The position numbers and the translations under genes were made by a program. Shown piece after piece: positions 35,504 through 43,199 of a DNA stretch of 64,000 bases (the stretch's first letter is position 1; each line of letters starts with the position of its first letter). The notes under the pieces are model-generated. The model worked only from the letters and a program-made list of their open reading frames with translations, was not told the origin of the DNA and ran no database searches. The stretch comes from Microbacterium lacus. GTDB lineage: Bacteria > Actinomycetota > Actinomycetes > Actinomycetales > Microbacteriaceae. The stretch spans positions 434,001 to 498,000 of the forward strand of contig NZ_BAAAPK010000001.1 in NCBI RefSeq assembly GCF_039531105.1, in the 5' to 3' direction.

Positions 35504-35565
35504 CGCGAGAGGGCAGAAATGCACCTGTTCAGCGGCGTGTCGGCCTACATCTCTGCCCTCTCGCG
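35504..35565. repeat. long hairpin between convergent cebR and purC
   Basis: The perfect 14-bp arms are CGCGAGAGGGCAGA (35504-35517) and TCTGCCCTCTCGCG (35552-35565) around a 34-nt centre. The sequence differs from families A and B but occupies the same type of site, a convergent gap. Confidence 0.85.
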
Positions 35566-35580
35566 GAGGGGTAGGAAGGG

Positions 35581-36507
35581 TCAGGAGGTCAGGCGCGACA
35601 GCAGTTCGCGATAGCGAGCCGCGGTCTGCGCCACGATCTCGGCGGGAAGCTCGGGCGGGGTGCCCGTCTTGTCCCAGTTCGCCGCGAGCCAGTCCCGCAC
35701 GATCTGCTTGTCGAAACTCGCCATGCGGGCCGCCGGCGTCGTCCCGGTACGCCAGGCCTCGGCATCCCAGTACCGCGACGAATCGCTCGTGAGCACCTCG
35801 TCGGCCAGCGTCATCACTCCCTGCTCGTCGCGGCCGAACTCGAACTTCGTGTCCGCGAGGATCAGGCCGCGCTCCTCGCCGATGCGCGCCGCGCGTGTGT
35901 AGATCTCCAGTGACAGGTCGCGCAGCTCCGCCGCCGTCTCTGCACCCACGATCTCGACGGTCCGCTCGAACGAGATGTTCTCGTCGTGCTCGCCCATCGG
36001 GGCTTTGAACGCGGGGGTGAAGATCGGTTCGGGCAGTCGATCCCCGTTCGCAAGCCCTGCGGGCAGCGGGATGCCGCACACCGTGCCGTCCATCTTGTAC
36101 TCCGCCCAGCCCGACCCGGTCAGGTACCCGCGCACGACGCATTCGATCGGCTGCATCTCGAGCGCCTTCACGACCATCGCCCGGCCGGAGACGGCGTCCG
36201 GGATCAGCTCCCGCGGCCCGTCGGCTCCGAGCACGTGGTCCGCGACGAGGTGATTCGGGATGCCGCGCGCCCCGTCGCCGCCGACCGCGAGCCGATCGAA
36301 CCACCAGAGGCTCAGCGTCGTCAGCAGCACGCCCTTGTCGGGGATGCCGGGCTCGAGAACGTGGTCGAATGCGCTCACCCGGTCGCTCGCGACGACGAGC
36401 ATACGCTCGGCGGGCGCGTCCGGCTCGAGGTCGTCCGGGACGTACAGGTCGCGGACCTTGCCGGAGTAGACGTGCCGCCAGCCGGGCAGATCGAGGGGTG
36501 AGCTCAC
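35581..36507 (-). CDS. purC: phosphoribosylaminoimidazole-succinocarboxamide synthase
   Basis: A 308-residue SAICAR synthetase that joins CAIR and aspartate, step 8 of purine synthesis. Characteristic segments are YSGKVRDLYVPDD, VVASDRVSAFDHVL, ECVVRGYLTGSGW and LADTKFEFGRD. The GTG at 36507 gives the family-like start SSPLDLPGWRHVYSGK. It lies 7 bp downstream of a TfoX-like gene on the same strand, so the two are probably co-transcribed. Confidence 0.95.
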   Translation of the reverse strand: MSSPLDLPGWRHVYSGKVRDLYVPDDLEPDAPAERMLVVASDRVSAFDHVLEPGIPDKGVLLTTLSLWWFDRLAVGGDGARGIPNHLVADHVLGADGPRELIPDAVSGRAMVVKALEMQPIECVVRGYLTGSGWAEYKMDGTVCGIPLPAGLANGDRLPEPIFTPAFKAPMGEHDENISFERTVEIVGAETAAELRDLSLEIYTRAARIGEERGLILADTKFEFGRDEQGVMTLADEVLTSDSSRYWDAEAWRTGTTPAARMASFDKQIVRDWLAANWDKTGTPPELPAEIVAQTAARYRELLSRLTS

Positions 36508-36514
36508 CCCGCCA

Positions 36515-36859
36515 TTATCCCGCGGGCGTGATCTCGTCGAGGTACGCGAAGGCCTCCGCCACCAGTGGCCCCCAGAGTCCGGGACTCTCCACCGGCACGA
36601 AGATCCATTCGCGCATCGACCGGCCGGCCATCTCGACGCGCTCCGCCTCACCGGCGTCGACGAGCTCCGTCGTGCGTGCGGCCGGCAGCTTGAGCATCAG
36701 CTTCCCGTCGAAGCTCACGAGCGCGAAGATCTTGCCGCGCACGCGCAGGCCTTCGCTCGCGAACATGTGGCCCATGTCCACGCCCGGGCGCCCGAGGTAG
36801 TCCGCGGCGATCGGGTCGAAGATCGCGTGTGCCCGCTCGACCGCCTCTGCATCCGTCAT
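36515..36859 (-). CDS. TfoX N-terminal domain-like small protein
   Basis: A 114-residue cytosolic protein resembling the TfoX_N domain (MGHMFASEGLRVRGKIFALV; LMLKLPAARTTELVDAGEA). This fold is widespread as a stand-alone protein in actinobacteria with no settled role. A minus-strand TACCGT box (plus 36867-36872) ends 7 nt before the ATG at 36859, supporting that start and a leaderless mRNA; a GTG three codons upstream would overlap the box. It precedes purC in a probable operon. Confidence 0.78.
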   Translation of the reverse strand: MTDAEAVERAHAIFDPIAADYLGRPGVDMGHMFASEGLRVRGKIFALVSFDGKLMLKLPAARTTELVDAGEAERVEMAGRSMREWIFVPVESPGLWGPLVAEAFAYLDEITPAG

Positions 36860-36918
36860 GCCCGCCACGGTAGCCGCGGCATCCGACGCTGCCTAGCCCG
36901 TGGTCGATCCCGGGTGTA

Positions 36919-36934
36919 TAGTCCAGATGGACTA
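36919..36934. promoter_or_regulatory. PadR-type operator overlapping the promoter of the PadR-MFS operon
   Basis: TAGTCC-AGAT-GGACTA is a perfect 6-bp inverted repeat with a 4-nt centre. Its left arm overlaps TATAGT (36917-36922), a likely -10 box. This is the usual position for an autoregulatory PadR site controlling an efflux pump. Confidence 0.75.
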
Positions 36935-36958
36935 GCCCACTTCGACCAAGGAATCGCG

Positions 36959-37594
36959 ATGAAAGACGCCGTGGACCGCCTGACCCCGCTGGGCGTCATG
37001 GTGCTCGCGCTGCTCCGCGAGGGCGACATGCACCCCTACGAGATGATGCGGCTCATGCGGCACCGGCGCGACGACCGGCTCGTCACGATCACGAACGGGA
37101 CGCTGTACCACACGGTGGGCCGGCTCGAACGGGCAGGGCTCCTGGGTGAGGTGGGGGTCGACCGTGACGGCAACCGGCCCGAGCGGACGACTTACACGCT
37201 CACGGGCGAGGGACGCGACGCCGTGGACGAGTGGGTGCGTCGCGAGCTGCCGCGCATCGACAGGCCGGCCGAGTTCCGCATCGCGCTCGCCGAGGCGCAC
37301 AATCTCGAGCGCACCGTGGTCGTCGACCTGCTCCGTCGGCGGCGCGACGCCTTGTCCGAGGATCTCTCGAGCCTCAGCGCGGGCCACGCCGGAGCGCAGA
37401 GCCGCGACGTCCCCGAGCAGTTCCTCCTCGAAGTGCACCGCACCGAAGTGCTGCTGCGCACGGATCTCGCCTGGCTCGACGCGCTCATCGAGCGCCTGGA
37501 CGCGCACGCGTTCCCGTGGGGCGTGGCCGAGATCGCCACCGACTCCGAGCACATGAAGAACTACGACCTCGACCGGAAGGCCGCACGGCTATGA
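36959..37594 (+). CDS. PadR-family transcriptional regulator of the adjacent MFS exporter
   Basis: A 211-residue PadR regulator: a winged helix at residues about 8-85 (LTPLGVMVLALLREGDMHPYEM; NGTLYHTVGRLERAGLL) and a C-terminal dimerisation helix region. The ATG at 36959 follows AAGGAA. It overlaps the MFS gene by 4 bp. PadR members usually repress a neighbouring multidrug exporter and release it when a toxic ligand binds; autoregulation through the upstream palindrome is inferred. Confidence 0.92.
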   Translation: MKDAVDRLTPLGVMVLALLREGDMHPYEMMRLMRHRRDDRLVTITNGTLYHTVGRLERAGLLGEVGVDRDGNRPERTTYTLTGEGRDAVDEWVRRELPRIDRPAEFRIALAEAHNLERTVVVDLLRRRRDALSEDLSSLSAGHAGAQSRDVPEQFLLEVHRTEVLLRTDLAWLDALIERLDAHAFPWGVAEIATDSEHMKNYDLDRKAARL

Positions 37595-39159
37595 CAGAGC
37601 AGACCACCCGGGCCGCGGCATCCGCCACCGGCCGGGGAACAACCGCACGCAGCCCCTGGCCCGGACTGTGGGCCCTCGTGATCGGGTTCTTCATGATCCT
37701 GGTCGACACCACGATCGTCTCGGTCGCCAACCCCGCGATCAAGGCGGCGCTGGATCCGGACACGAACAACCTCGACAACGTGGTGTGGGTCACGAGTGCG
37801 TACCTGCTCGCGTACGCGGTGCCGCTTCTGATCACGGGGCGCCTCGGTGACCGCTTCGGGCCCAAACGCATCTATCTGATCGGCCTGGTGATCTTCACGC
37901 TCGCCTCGCTCGCGTGCGGGCTGTCCGGAACGCTCGAGATGCTGATCGTCGCCCGTGCGGTGCAAGGCCTCGGGGCCGCGCTCATGACGCCGCAGACGAT
38001 GGCCGTGATCACCCGCACCTTCCCGCCCGACCGGCGCGGCGCGGCGATGGGCCTGTGGGGCGCGACCGCCGGCGTCGCGACGCTCGTCGGACCGCTCGCC
38101 GGCGGCCTCCTCGTGGACGCGTTCGGCTGGGCGTGGATCTTCTTCATCAATGTGCCCGTCGGCGTCATCGCGTTCGTCCTGGCGTGGATCTTCGTGCCGG
38201 ATCTGCAGACGCACCCGCATCGCTTCGACATCGCGGGCGTGTTCCTCAGCGCGATCGGCCTCTTCCTCATCGTCTTCGGCCTGCAGGAGGGGGAGCACTA
38301 CGACTGGGGCCCGATCTGGGGGCCCATCACGGTGTGGATGCTGATCATCGCGGGCGTGATCGTGATGGGCGTCTTCATCTGGACCCAGGCGCGCACCAAG
38401 AGCGAGCCGCTCGTGCCGCTCGAGCTCTTCCGGGACCGCAACTTCGCGATCTCCAATCTCACGATCGTGACGGTCGGCTTCACCGTGACCAGCATGTCGC
38501 TGCCGCTCATGTTCTTCATCCAGCTCGCGCGCGGGCTGACGCCGACCGAGTCCGCACTCCTGCTCGTGCCGATGGCGCTCCTGACAGGCATCCTCGCCCC
38601 GTTCGCGGGCAAGCTCCTGGATCGCACCGACCCGCGCTTCCTGCTCGTGCCGGGTTTGCTCATGGTCTCGCTCTCGCTGTTCTGGTACGCCGCGCTCATG
38701 AACGTCGACACCCCGCTCTGGCTTTTCCTGCTGCCCTCGGCCCTCATGGGCATCGGCAACGCCGGCATGTGGGGACCGCTGGCGACGACGGCGACCCGCA
38801 ATCTGCCGATGGCGCAGGCGGGCGCCGGCGCGGGCATCTACAACACGACGCGGACGATCGGATCGGTCCTGGGTTCGGCGGCGATCGCGGCGTTCATGCA
38901 GAGCCGCCTGGAGGCGAACCTCCCCGGGGCGGGCGACGCCGCCGGCGCGTTCGGCGACGCGGGGCTGCCCGCCTTCGTGATCGACGGGTTCTCGACGGCG
39001 ATGGCGCAGGCGATCCTGTTGCCCGCCGCGGTCATCCTCATCGGTGTGGTCGCCGTGCTGTTCCTGCGGCGGCCACGCGCCGCGAGCGCGGCCGACTGGC
39101 ACGCGCAGAACGCCGAGGCGGCGCCGGATGCCGCTCCTGCGGCGTCAGCGACGACGTAG
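37591..39159 (+). CDS. DHA2-family (EmrB/QacA) MFS drug exporter
   Basis: A 522-residue major-facilitator protein with about 14 hydrophobic helices. Marks include LVDTTIVSVANPAI in helix 1, GRLGDRFGPKR in loop 2-3, and the GATAGVATLVGPLAGGLL motif C of antiporters. A hydrophilic Ala-rich tail ends it. It is translationally coupled to the PadR gene, which supports toxic-compound export. It is convergent with the siderophore-interacting protein, only 8 bp away. Confidence 0.93.
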   Translation: MTEQTTRAAASATGRGTTARSPWPGLWALVIGFFMILVDTTIVSVANPAIKAALDPDTNNLDNVVWVTSAYLLAYAVPLLITGRLGDRFGPKRIYLIGLVIFTLASLACGLSGTLEMLIVARAVQGLGAALMTPQTMAVITRTFPPDRRGAAMGLWGATAGVATLVGPLAGGLLVDAFGWAWIFFINVPVGVIAFVLAWIFVPDLQTHPHRFDIAGVFLSAIGLFLIVFGLQEGEHYDWGPIWGPITVWMLIIAGVIVMGVFIWTQARTKSEPLVPLELFRDRNFAISNLTIVTVGFTVTSMSLPLMFFIQLARGLTPTESALLLVPMALLTGILAPFAGKLLDRTDPRFLLVPGLLMVSLSLFWYAALMNVDTPLWLFLLPSALMGIGNAGMWGPLATTATRNLPMAQAGAGAGIYNTTRTIGSVLGSAAIAAFMQSRLEANLPGAGDAAGAFGDAGLPAFVIDGFSTAMAQAILLPAAVILIGVVAVLFLRRPRAASAADWHAQNAEAAPDAAPAASATT

Positions 39160-39167
39160 CGTTCGGC

Positions 39168-40007
39168 TCACACGTCGGGGTCGAACGGATCGATCGGGGC
39201 GTGGTGGTCGAAGGCCTCCACGCCGCGCCGCCAGTACCCGCTGACCTGCGCCTGCGCGGGACCGAGGCCCAGAGCGCGCCGCAGGTGCCGGCGCACCGGG
39301 ACGAGTCCGGCGGCCTCGCCCGCGGCCCAGACGAAGACCCCTTCGCCGATCGGCGGAAGCGCGGCGATCACGGACGCTCCGGACGGATCCGGGGGGAGGG
39401 TGTGCACGCGGATGCCGGGGGCCGCGGCATCAGCATCGAGATAGTCCTGCACCCACCGCCCGTCGCCGTGCACCGAAGCGATCACATCGACCGGGATCCC
39501 GACCGGGATGCCGCGTACCCACCGGCTGGCGGACGGCAGTGAGGTCTCATCGCAGATCAGCACCAGGCCGTCGATGCCCTGCGGTGCTCGGCGCGATCCG
39601 CGCGGTCCGACCAGCACGAGCCGGTCGCCCGGCCGCGCGCCTTCCGCCCACGCCGACGCCGGTCCCGGGTCGGGGTGCACGAAGAAGTCCAGGTCGACCT
39701 CGACCCCGTCGGCGGTCGTCCGCGGGAGCGGTGTGAAGTCGCGCGCGATCGAGGCCCGGTCCGGGCGGACGATGCCGTCCTCCCCGGGGCCGGTCGGCGT
39801 GGGCGCGACGAGTTCGCCGGTGGCGGCATCCGGGAAATACACCCGCACGTGGTCGGCGGGACCCGTGCTGGTGAAGTCCGCGAAATCGGGACCGGACACC
39901 GTGACCCGGACGATCGGCGGGGCGACGCGCTCGACGCGCAGCACGGTCGCCGCGCGAGCCGTGAAGCGGTTGCGCCCGCCCTCGCGCGCGAAGCGGTCCT
40001 CGCTCAC
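39168..40007 (-). CDS. siderophore-interacting protein (FAD-linked ferric-siderophore reductase)
   Basis: A 279-residue SIP-family flavoprotein. The FAD-binding barrel occupies about the first 120 residues (DHVRVYFPD) and a NAD(P)H-like domain the rest (GLVLICDETSLPSA; GVFVWAAGEAAGL). Such proteins reduce ferric siderophores to release iron in the cytosol. Its GTG start overlaps the purD stop by 4 bp, an unusual but clear coupling to a purine gene. No siderophore transporter is adjacent. Confidence 0.9.
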   Translation of the reverse strand: MSEDRFAREGGRNRFTARAATVLRVERVAPPIVRVTVSGPDFADFTSTGPADHVRVYFPDAATGELVAPTPTGPGEDGIVRPDRASIARDFTPLPRTTADGVEVDLDFFVHPDPGPASAWAEGARPGDRLVLVGPRGSRRAPQGIDGLVLICDETSLPSASRWVRGIPVGIPVDVIASVHGDGRWVQDYLDADAAAPGIRVHTLPPDPSGASVIAALPPIGEGVFVWAAGEAAGLVPVRRHLRRALGLGPAQAQVSGYWRRGVEAFDHHAPIDPFDPDV

Positions 40008-41275
40008 TGCTCGACCACGCGCGCGGCGATGTCGGTGCGGTACTGGCCGCCCTCCAGCTCGATCTCGGCGAGGGCCCGGTACGTGCGCTCGCGCGCCTGC
40101 GCGAACGTCGTCCCGAGTCCCACGACGTTGAGCACGCGCCCGCCGGTCGCGACGAGTCCGTCCTCGCTCTCGGCCGTGGCGGCATGCGCCAGGTGCACGC
40201 CCTCGACCGCGGCGGCGGCATCCAGGCCCGTGAGCGGACGACCGGTCACGGGAGCGGCGGGATACCCCTCGCTCGCGAGCACGACCGTCACGGCGACGGC
40301 TTCCGCGAACGCCGGGCGCGGGTGGTCCTCGAGGGTGCCGGATGCCGCGGCCAGCAGCAGCTGCGACAGCGGGTCCTGCAGCCGGGGCAGCACGACCTGC
40401 GTCTCGGGGTCGCCGAAACGCGCGTTGAACTCGATGACCTTCACGCCCTGCGCCGTCAGGATGAGGCCGGCGTACAGCAGGCCGATGAACGGCGTGCCCT
40501 CGGCATCGAGCCGACGGATCACCGGCTCGGCGATCTCGCGGGTCACGAGGTCGACGAAGGCCTCTTCACCGCCGAACGGCTCGGCGAGCCACGGCAGCGG
40601 CGAGTACGCGCCCATCCCGCCGGTGTTCGGGCCCGAGTCGCCGTCCCCGAGACGCTTGAAGTCCTGCGCGGGGCTCAGCGGCAGCACGCGGTCGCCGTCG
40701 CTCAGGAAGAACAGCGACACCTCGGGGCCGGAGAGGAATTCCTCGACGAGGATCGCGCCGGACGGCAGGTAGGCGTCGGCGTGCGCGAGCGCGGCCGCGC
40801 GGTCGTCGGTGACGAGTACGCCCTTGCCGGCGGCGAGGCCGTCGGCCTTCACGACGTGCGGCGAGCCGAAGCGATCGAGCGCCTCGGCGACCTCCTCCCG
40901 CGTCGTGGCGCGGACGGCGCGGCCGGTGGGGACGCCTGCCGCGTCCATGATGCGCTTCGCGAACGTCTTCGATCCCTCCAGCTGCGCCGCGGCGCGACCC
41001 GGCCCGAACACCGGGATGCCGCGCTCGCGGAGCGCATCGGCGACACCCGCGACGAGCGGAGCCTCCGGGCCGATCACGACGAGGTCGATCGCATTCTCGT
41101 TCGCGAACGCGGTGACGGCAGCGGGGTCGTTCTGATCGAGTTCGACGATCTCGGCGTCCCGTGCGATCCCGGCGTTGCCGGGAGCGGCGAAGACGTCGTG
41201 CGCGGCCTCCTCCGAACGGAGTGCGAGGATGATGGCGTGCTCGCGCGCGCCCGAGCCGAGGACCAGGATTCTCAC
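40004..41275 (-). CDS. purD: phosphoribosylamine-glycine ligase
   Basis: A 423-residue ATP-grasp GAR synthetase, step 2 of purine synthesis. Marks are ILVLGSGAREHAII at the start, HVVKADGLAAGKGVLV (ATP loop), FLDGPE-like EEFLSGPEVSLFFL and VIEFNARFGDPETQ. The GTG at 41275 lies 6 nt after a minus-strand TAGGCT box (plus 41282-41287), so it is probably leaderless. It is divergent from the small membrane protein at 41345. Confidence 0.96.
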   Translation of the reverse strand: MRILVLGSGAREHAIILALRSEEAAHDVFAAPGNAGIARDAEIVELDQNDPAAVTAFANENAIDLVVIGPEAPLVAGVADALRERGIPVFGPGRAAAQLEGSKTFAKRIMDAAGVPTGRAVRATTREEVAEALDRFGSPHVVKADGLAAGKGVLVTDDRAAALAHADAYLPSGAILVEEFLSGPEVSLFFLSDGDRVLPLSPAQDFKRLGDGDSGPNTGGMGAYSPLPWLAEPFGGEEAFVDLVTREIAEPVIRRLDAEGTPFIGLLYAGLILTAQGVKVIEFNARFGDPETQVVLPRLQDPLSQLLLAAASGTLEDHPRPAFAEAVAVTVVLASEGYPAAPVTGRPLTGLDAAAAVEGVHLAHAATAESEDGLVATGGRVLNVVGLGTTFAQARERTYRALAEIELEGGQYRTDIAARVVEQ

Positions 41276-41344
41276 CCGGTCAGCCTATCGAGCGGGCCTC
41301 GGGCGCACCGCCCCCGATGCCTGCCGCAGTGGGAGAATGGCGGC

Positions 41345-41776
41345 ATGGCAGCCCCGCGCGCCGCAGCCCCCGATCCCGACGACGAGCACGTCGTCGACCA
41401 CGAGGTGCGCGCCGTGGTCGTGCACTCCTCGCCGCGCTACGGCCGGTTCCTGATGATCGGGGTCGTGCTCGGCGTGATCGCCGGCGTGCTGCTCACGATC
41501 ACCGCGGCGCTCACCGACGATCCGGGCGGCCCGCTGTCCTCCGGCCCGGGCGGGGTGCTCCGGGTGTTCGCCCTGTACGCCGCGGCGTGCATCGCGGTGG
41601 GACTCGTCGTGATGGGAGTGCTCGCGATGGCCTTGGACCGCCGATCGCTGACCCGTGCGCGGGCGGCGCGGGCCGAGCACGCCACGACGCTCGTGCTCGA
41701 CCTGGATGCACCGGTGAACGACGACATCCCGCAGTGGGTGCGGGATGCGGAGGATCCGCGCGGACCCGCGCGCTAG
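41345..41776 (+). CDS. two-helix membrane protein of unknown function
   Basis: A 143-residue protein with two hydrophobic segments (FLMIGVVLGVIAGVLLTI and LRVFALYAAACIAVGLVVMG), a charged N-terminus and an acidic C-terminal tail. It is a diverged paralogue of the protein at 42188-42508: both share a xxSP(R/K)Y opening before helix 1 and an ALDR-type end after helix 2. GAGAAT (41333-41338) ends 6 nt before the ATG. I do not recognise a function. Confidence 0.75.
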   Translation: MAAPRAAAPDPDDEHVVDHEVRAVVVHSSPRYGRFLMIGVVLGVIAGVLLTITAALTDDPGGPLSSGPGGVLRVFALYAAACIAVGLVVMGVLAMALDRRSLTRARAARAEHATTLVLDLDAPVNDDIPQWVRDAEDPRGPAR

Positions 41777-41785
41777 CGTTGACGG

Positions 41786-42142
41786 ATGCCGCGCCGAATC
41801 TCCACCGCTGACGGGCGAGCGGCCCTCGCGGCGGTCCGCGCCGCGGACGCGCCGGCACGGACCGAGCTCGCCACCGCGGTCCGCTACCTGCTGCAGCTGC
41901 TCGTGGAGAAGGCGCCCGGCGGGTCCGTCGAGGTGCGGGTGCCGCCCTTCGGCGCGGTCCAGGTGATCGAGGGCCCGCGCCACACCCGGGGGACGCCGCC
42001 CAACGTCGTCGAGACCGACCCGGCGACGTGGATCGCGCTCGCGACCGGCGAGCTGAGCTGGGCCGCGGCCGCGGCATCCGGCCGCATCACGGCATCCGGA
42101 GTCCGCGCCGATCTCAGCGACGTCCTGCCCGTCCGGCCCTGA
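41786..42142 (+). CDS. sterol-carrier-family-like small protein
   Basis: A 118-residue cytosolic protein with the pattern of the bacterial sterol-carrier/MDMPI-C-like domain (VEVRVPPFGAVQVIEG; TDPATWIALATGELSW). The TDPxTWxxLATGxLSWxxA part is the recognisable core. Its -10 box TAGCGT (41774-41779) contains the stop codon of the upstream gene and ends 6 nt before the ATG. Ligand and role are unknown. Confidence 0.75.
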   Translation: MPRRISTADGRAALAAVRAADAPARTELATAVRYLLQLLVEKAPGGSVEVRVPPFGAVQVIEGPRHTRGTPPNVVETDPATWIALATGELSWAAAAASGRITASGVRADLSDVLPVRP

Positions 42143-42187
42143 CGGGGGTGCGCGCCCGCCCCGCGCGGACGGTGGGACAATGGAGGC

Positions 42188-42508
42188 ATGGCAGAGCAGG
42201 TCGAGGACCACATCGAGACGGTGCGCGTGCGGCGCTCACCCAAGTACTCGGTGTTCCTGGCCGCGGGCGCGGCGCTCGGCCTCCTCGTCGCGATGATCCT
42301 CACGTTCGCCTACGACGGCAGCGGCGGGATCAGCCCGAACACCGGACTCGTGTACACGCAGGGGCAGGTCTTCGGCTTCCTGTCGCTCATCTGCGTCTCG
42401 ATCGGCGTCGTGATCGGTGGCCTCATCGCCCTCGTGCTCGACCGCGTGCTGTCCCGTCGCACGCGTGAGGTCGTCGTCGACCGCGAGAGCGTCCGCGTCG
42501 AGGACTGA
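42188..42508 (+). CDS. two-helix membrane protein, paralogue of the 41345 gene
   Basis: A 106-residue protein with helices YSVFLAAGAALGLLVAMILTF and FGFLSLICVSIGVVIGGLIAL and an Arg/Glu-rich tail. Shared layout with the 143-residue protein upstream (same order of SPKY/SPRY, helix, polar loop, helix, LDR) indicates duplication. GACAAT (42176-42181) ends 6 nt before the ATG. Function unknown; it is convergent with the next gene, 3 bp away. Confidence 0.75.
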   Translation: MAEQVEDHIETVRVRRSPKYSVFLAAGAALGLLVAMILTFAYDGSGGISPNTGLVYTQGQVFGFLSLICVSIGVVIGGLIALVLDRVLSRRTREVVVDRESVRVED

Positions 42509-42511
42509 GCG

Positions 42512-43123
42512 CTACGCCAACTCGGCGATGATCGGGTGGATCGCCGCGTCGAAGGCGACGACGTCGCCGCGCAGTCCGTCCGTCACGGCGATCGTGAGCG
42601 AGCCGATCCACCACACGCCCCGCTGAGTGAGGGGGAGGACCTGCACGTTCAGTTCGAACGAATGCGCGCGGCGGCCCACTTGACGCTCGTGTTCGGCGAT
42701 CGCGCTCGCGTAGGCGCGGTACGAGACGCCGGGCTTCGCGGCGGAGTCCTTGCGGTAGCGCTCGTGGGCCGACTGCGAGAAGGCCAGGGCTTCGCTCGCG
42801 TGCGGGGCGATCGCGGCTCGCAGCGCGTCCGAGCCCTCGGCGGGAAGGGCGACGAGCGTCTCGAAGCCGTCGACGAGCTCGAGCGGGACGGGCGACGGGT
42901 GCGCGGTCGGCTCGACCGTCATCGCCCAGAACTCCCGCCACTGTCGCTCGAGGAGCGCCTGCGCCTCCTCGGCGCGGTCGTTCACGCGCGGAGGGATGCC
43001 GCGCAGGTGCGGCAGCTCATCGGGCGAGCGGATGCCGAGCACCTGGCGCAGGTACAAGGCGAGCAGGACCTGCTGACCCGCGTCCTCGCGGATCAGCCAT
43101 TCCGGAGTCCCCGTGCCTCCCAT
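42512..43123 (-). CDS. conserved-looking protein of unknown function
   Basis: A 203-residue, mostly helical, soluble protein without recognised motifs. It has a Trp/Leu-rich N-terminal half (WLIREDAGQQVLLALYLRQV), a charged middle (SQSAHERYRKDSAAKPG) and a beta-like C-terminal end (SFELNVQVLPLTQRGVWW). A minus-strand TACAAT box (plus 43131-43136) ends 7 nt before the ATG, supporting a real leaderless gene. It is divergent from purM. I cannot assign a function. Confidence 0.7.
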   Translation of the reverse strand: MGGTGTPEWLIREDAGQQVLLALYLRQVLGIRSPDELPHLRGIPPRVNDRAEEAQALLERQWREFWAMTVEPTAHPSPVPLELVDGFETLVALPAEGSDALRAAIAPHASEALAFSQSAHERYRKDSAAKPGVSYRAYASAIAEHERQVGRRAHSFELNVQVLPLTQRGVWWIGSLTIAVTDGLRGDVVAFDAAIHPIIAELA

Positions 43124-43199
43124 GCCCTCGATTGTACGACCGCGCCTGCGCGGTGTCCCGGGCGCGGCATCCGTCCGGCCCGCCGGTAGGCTGGAGCGC

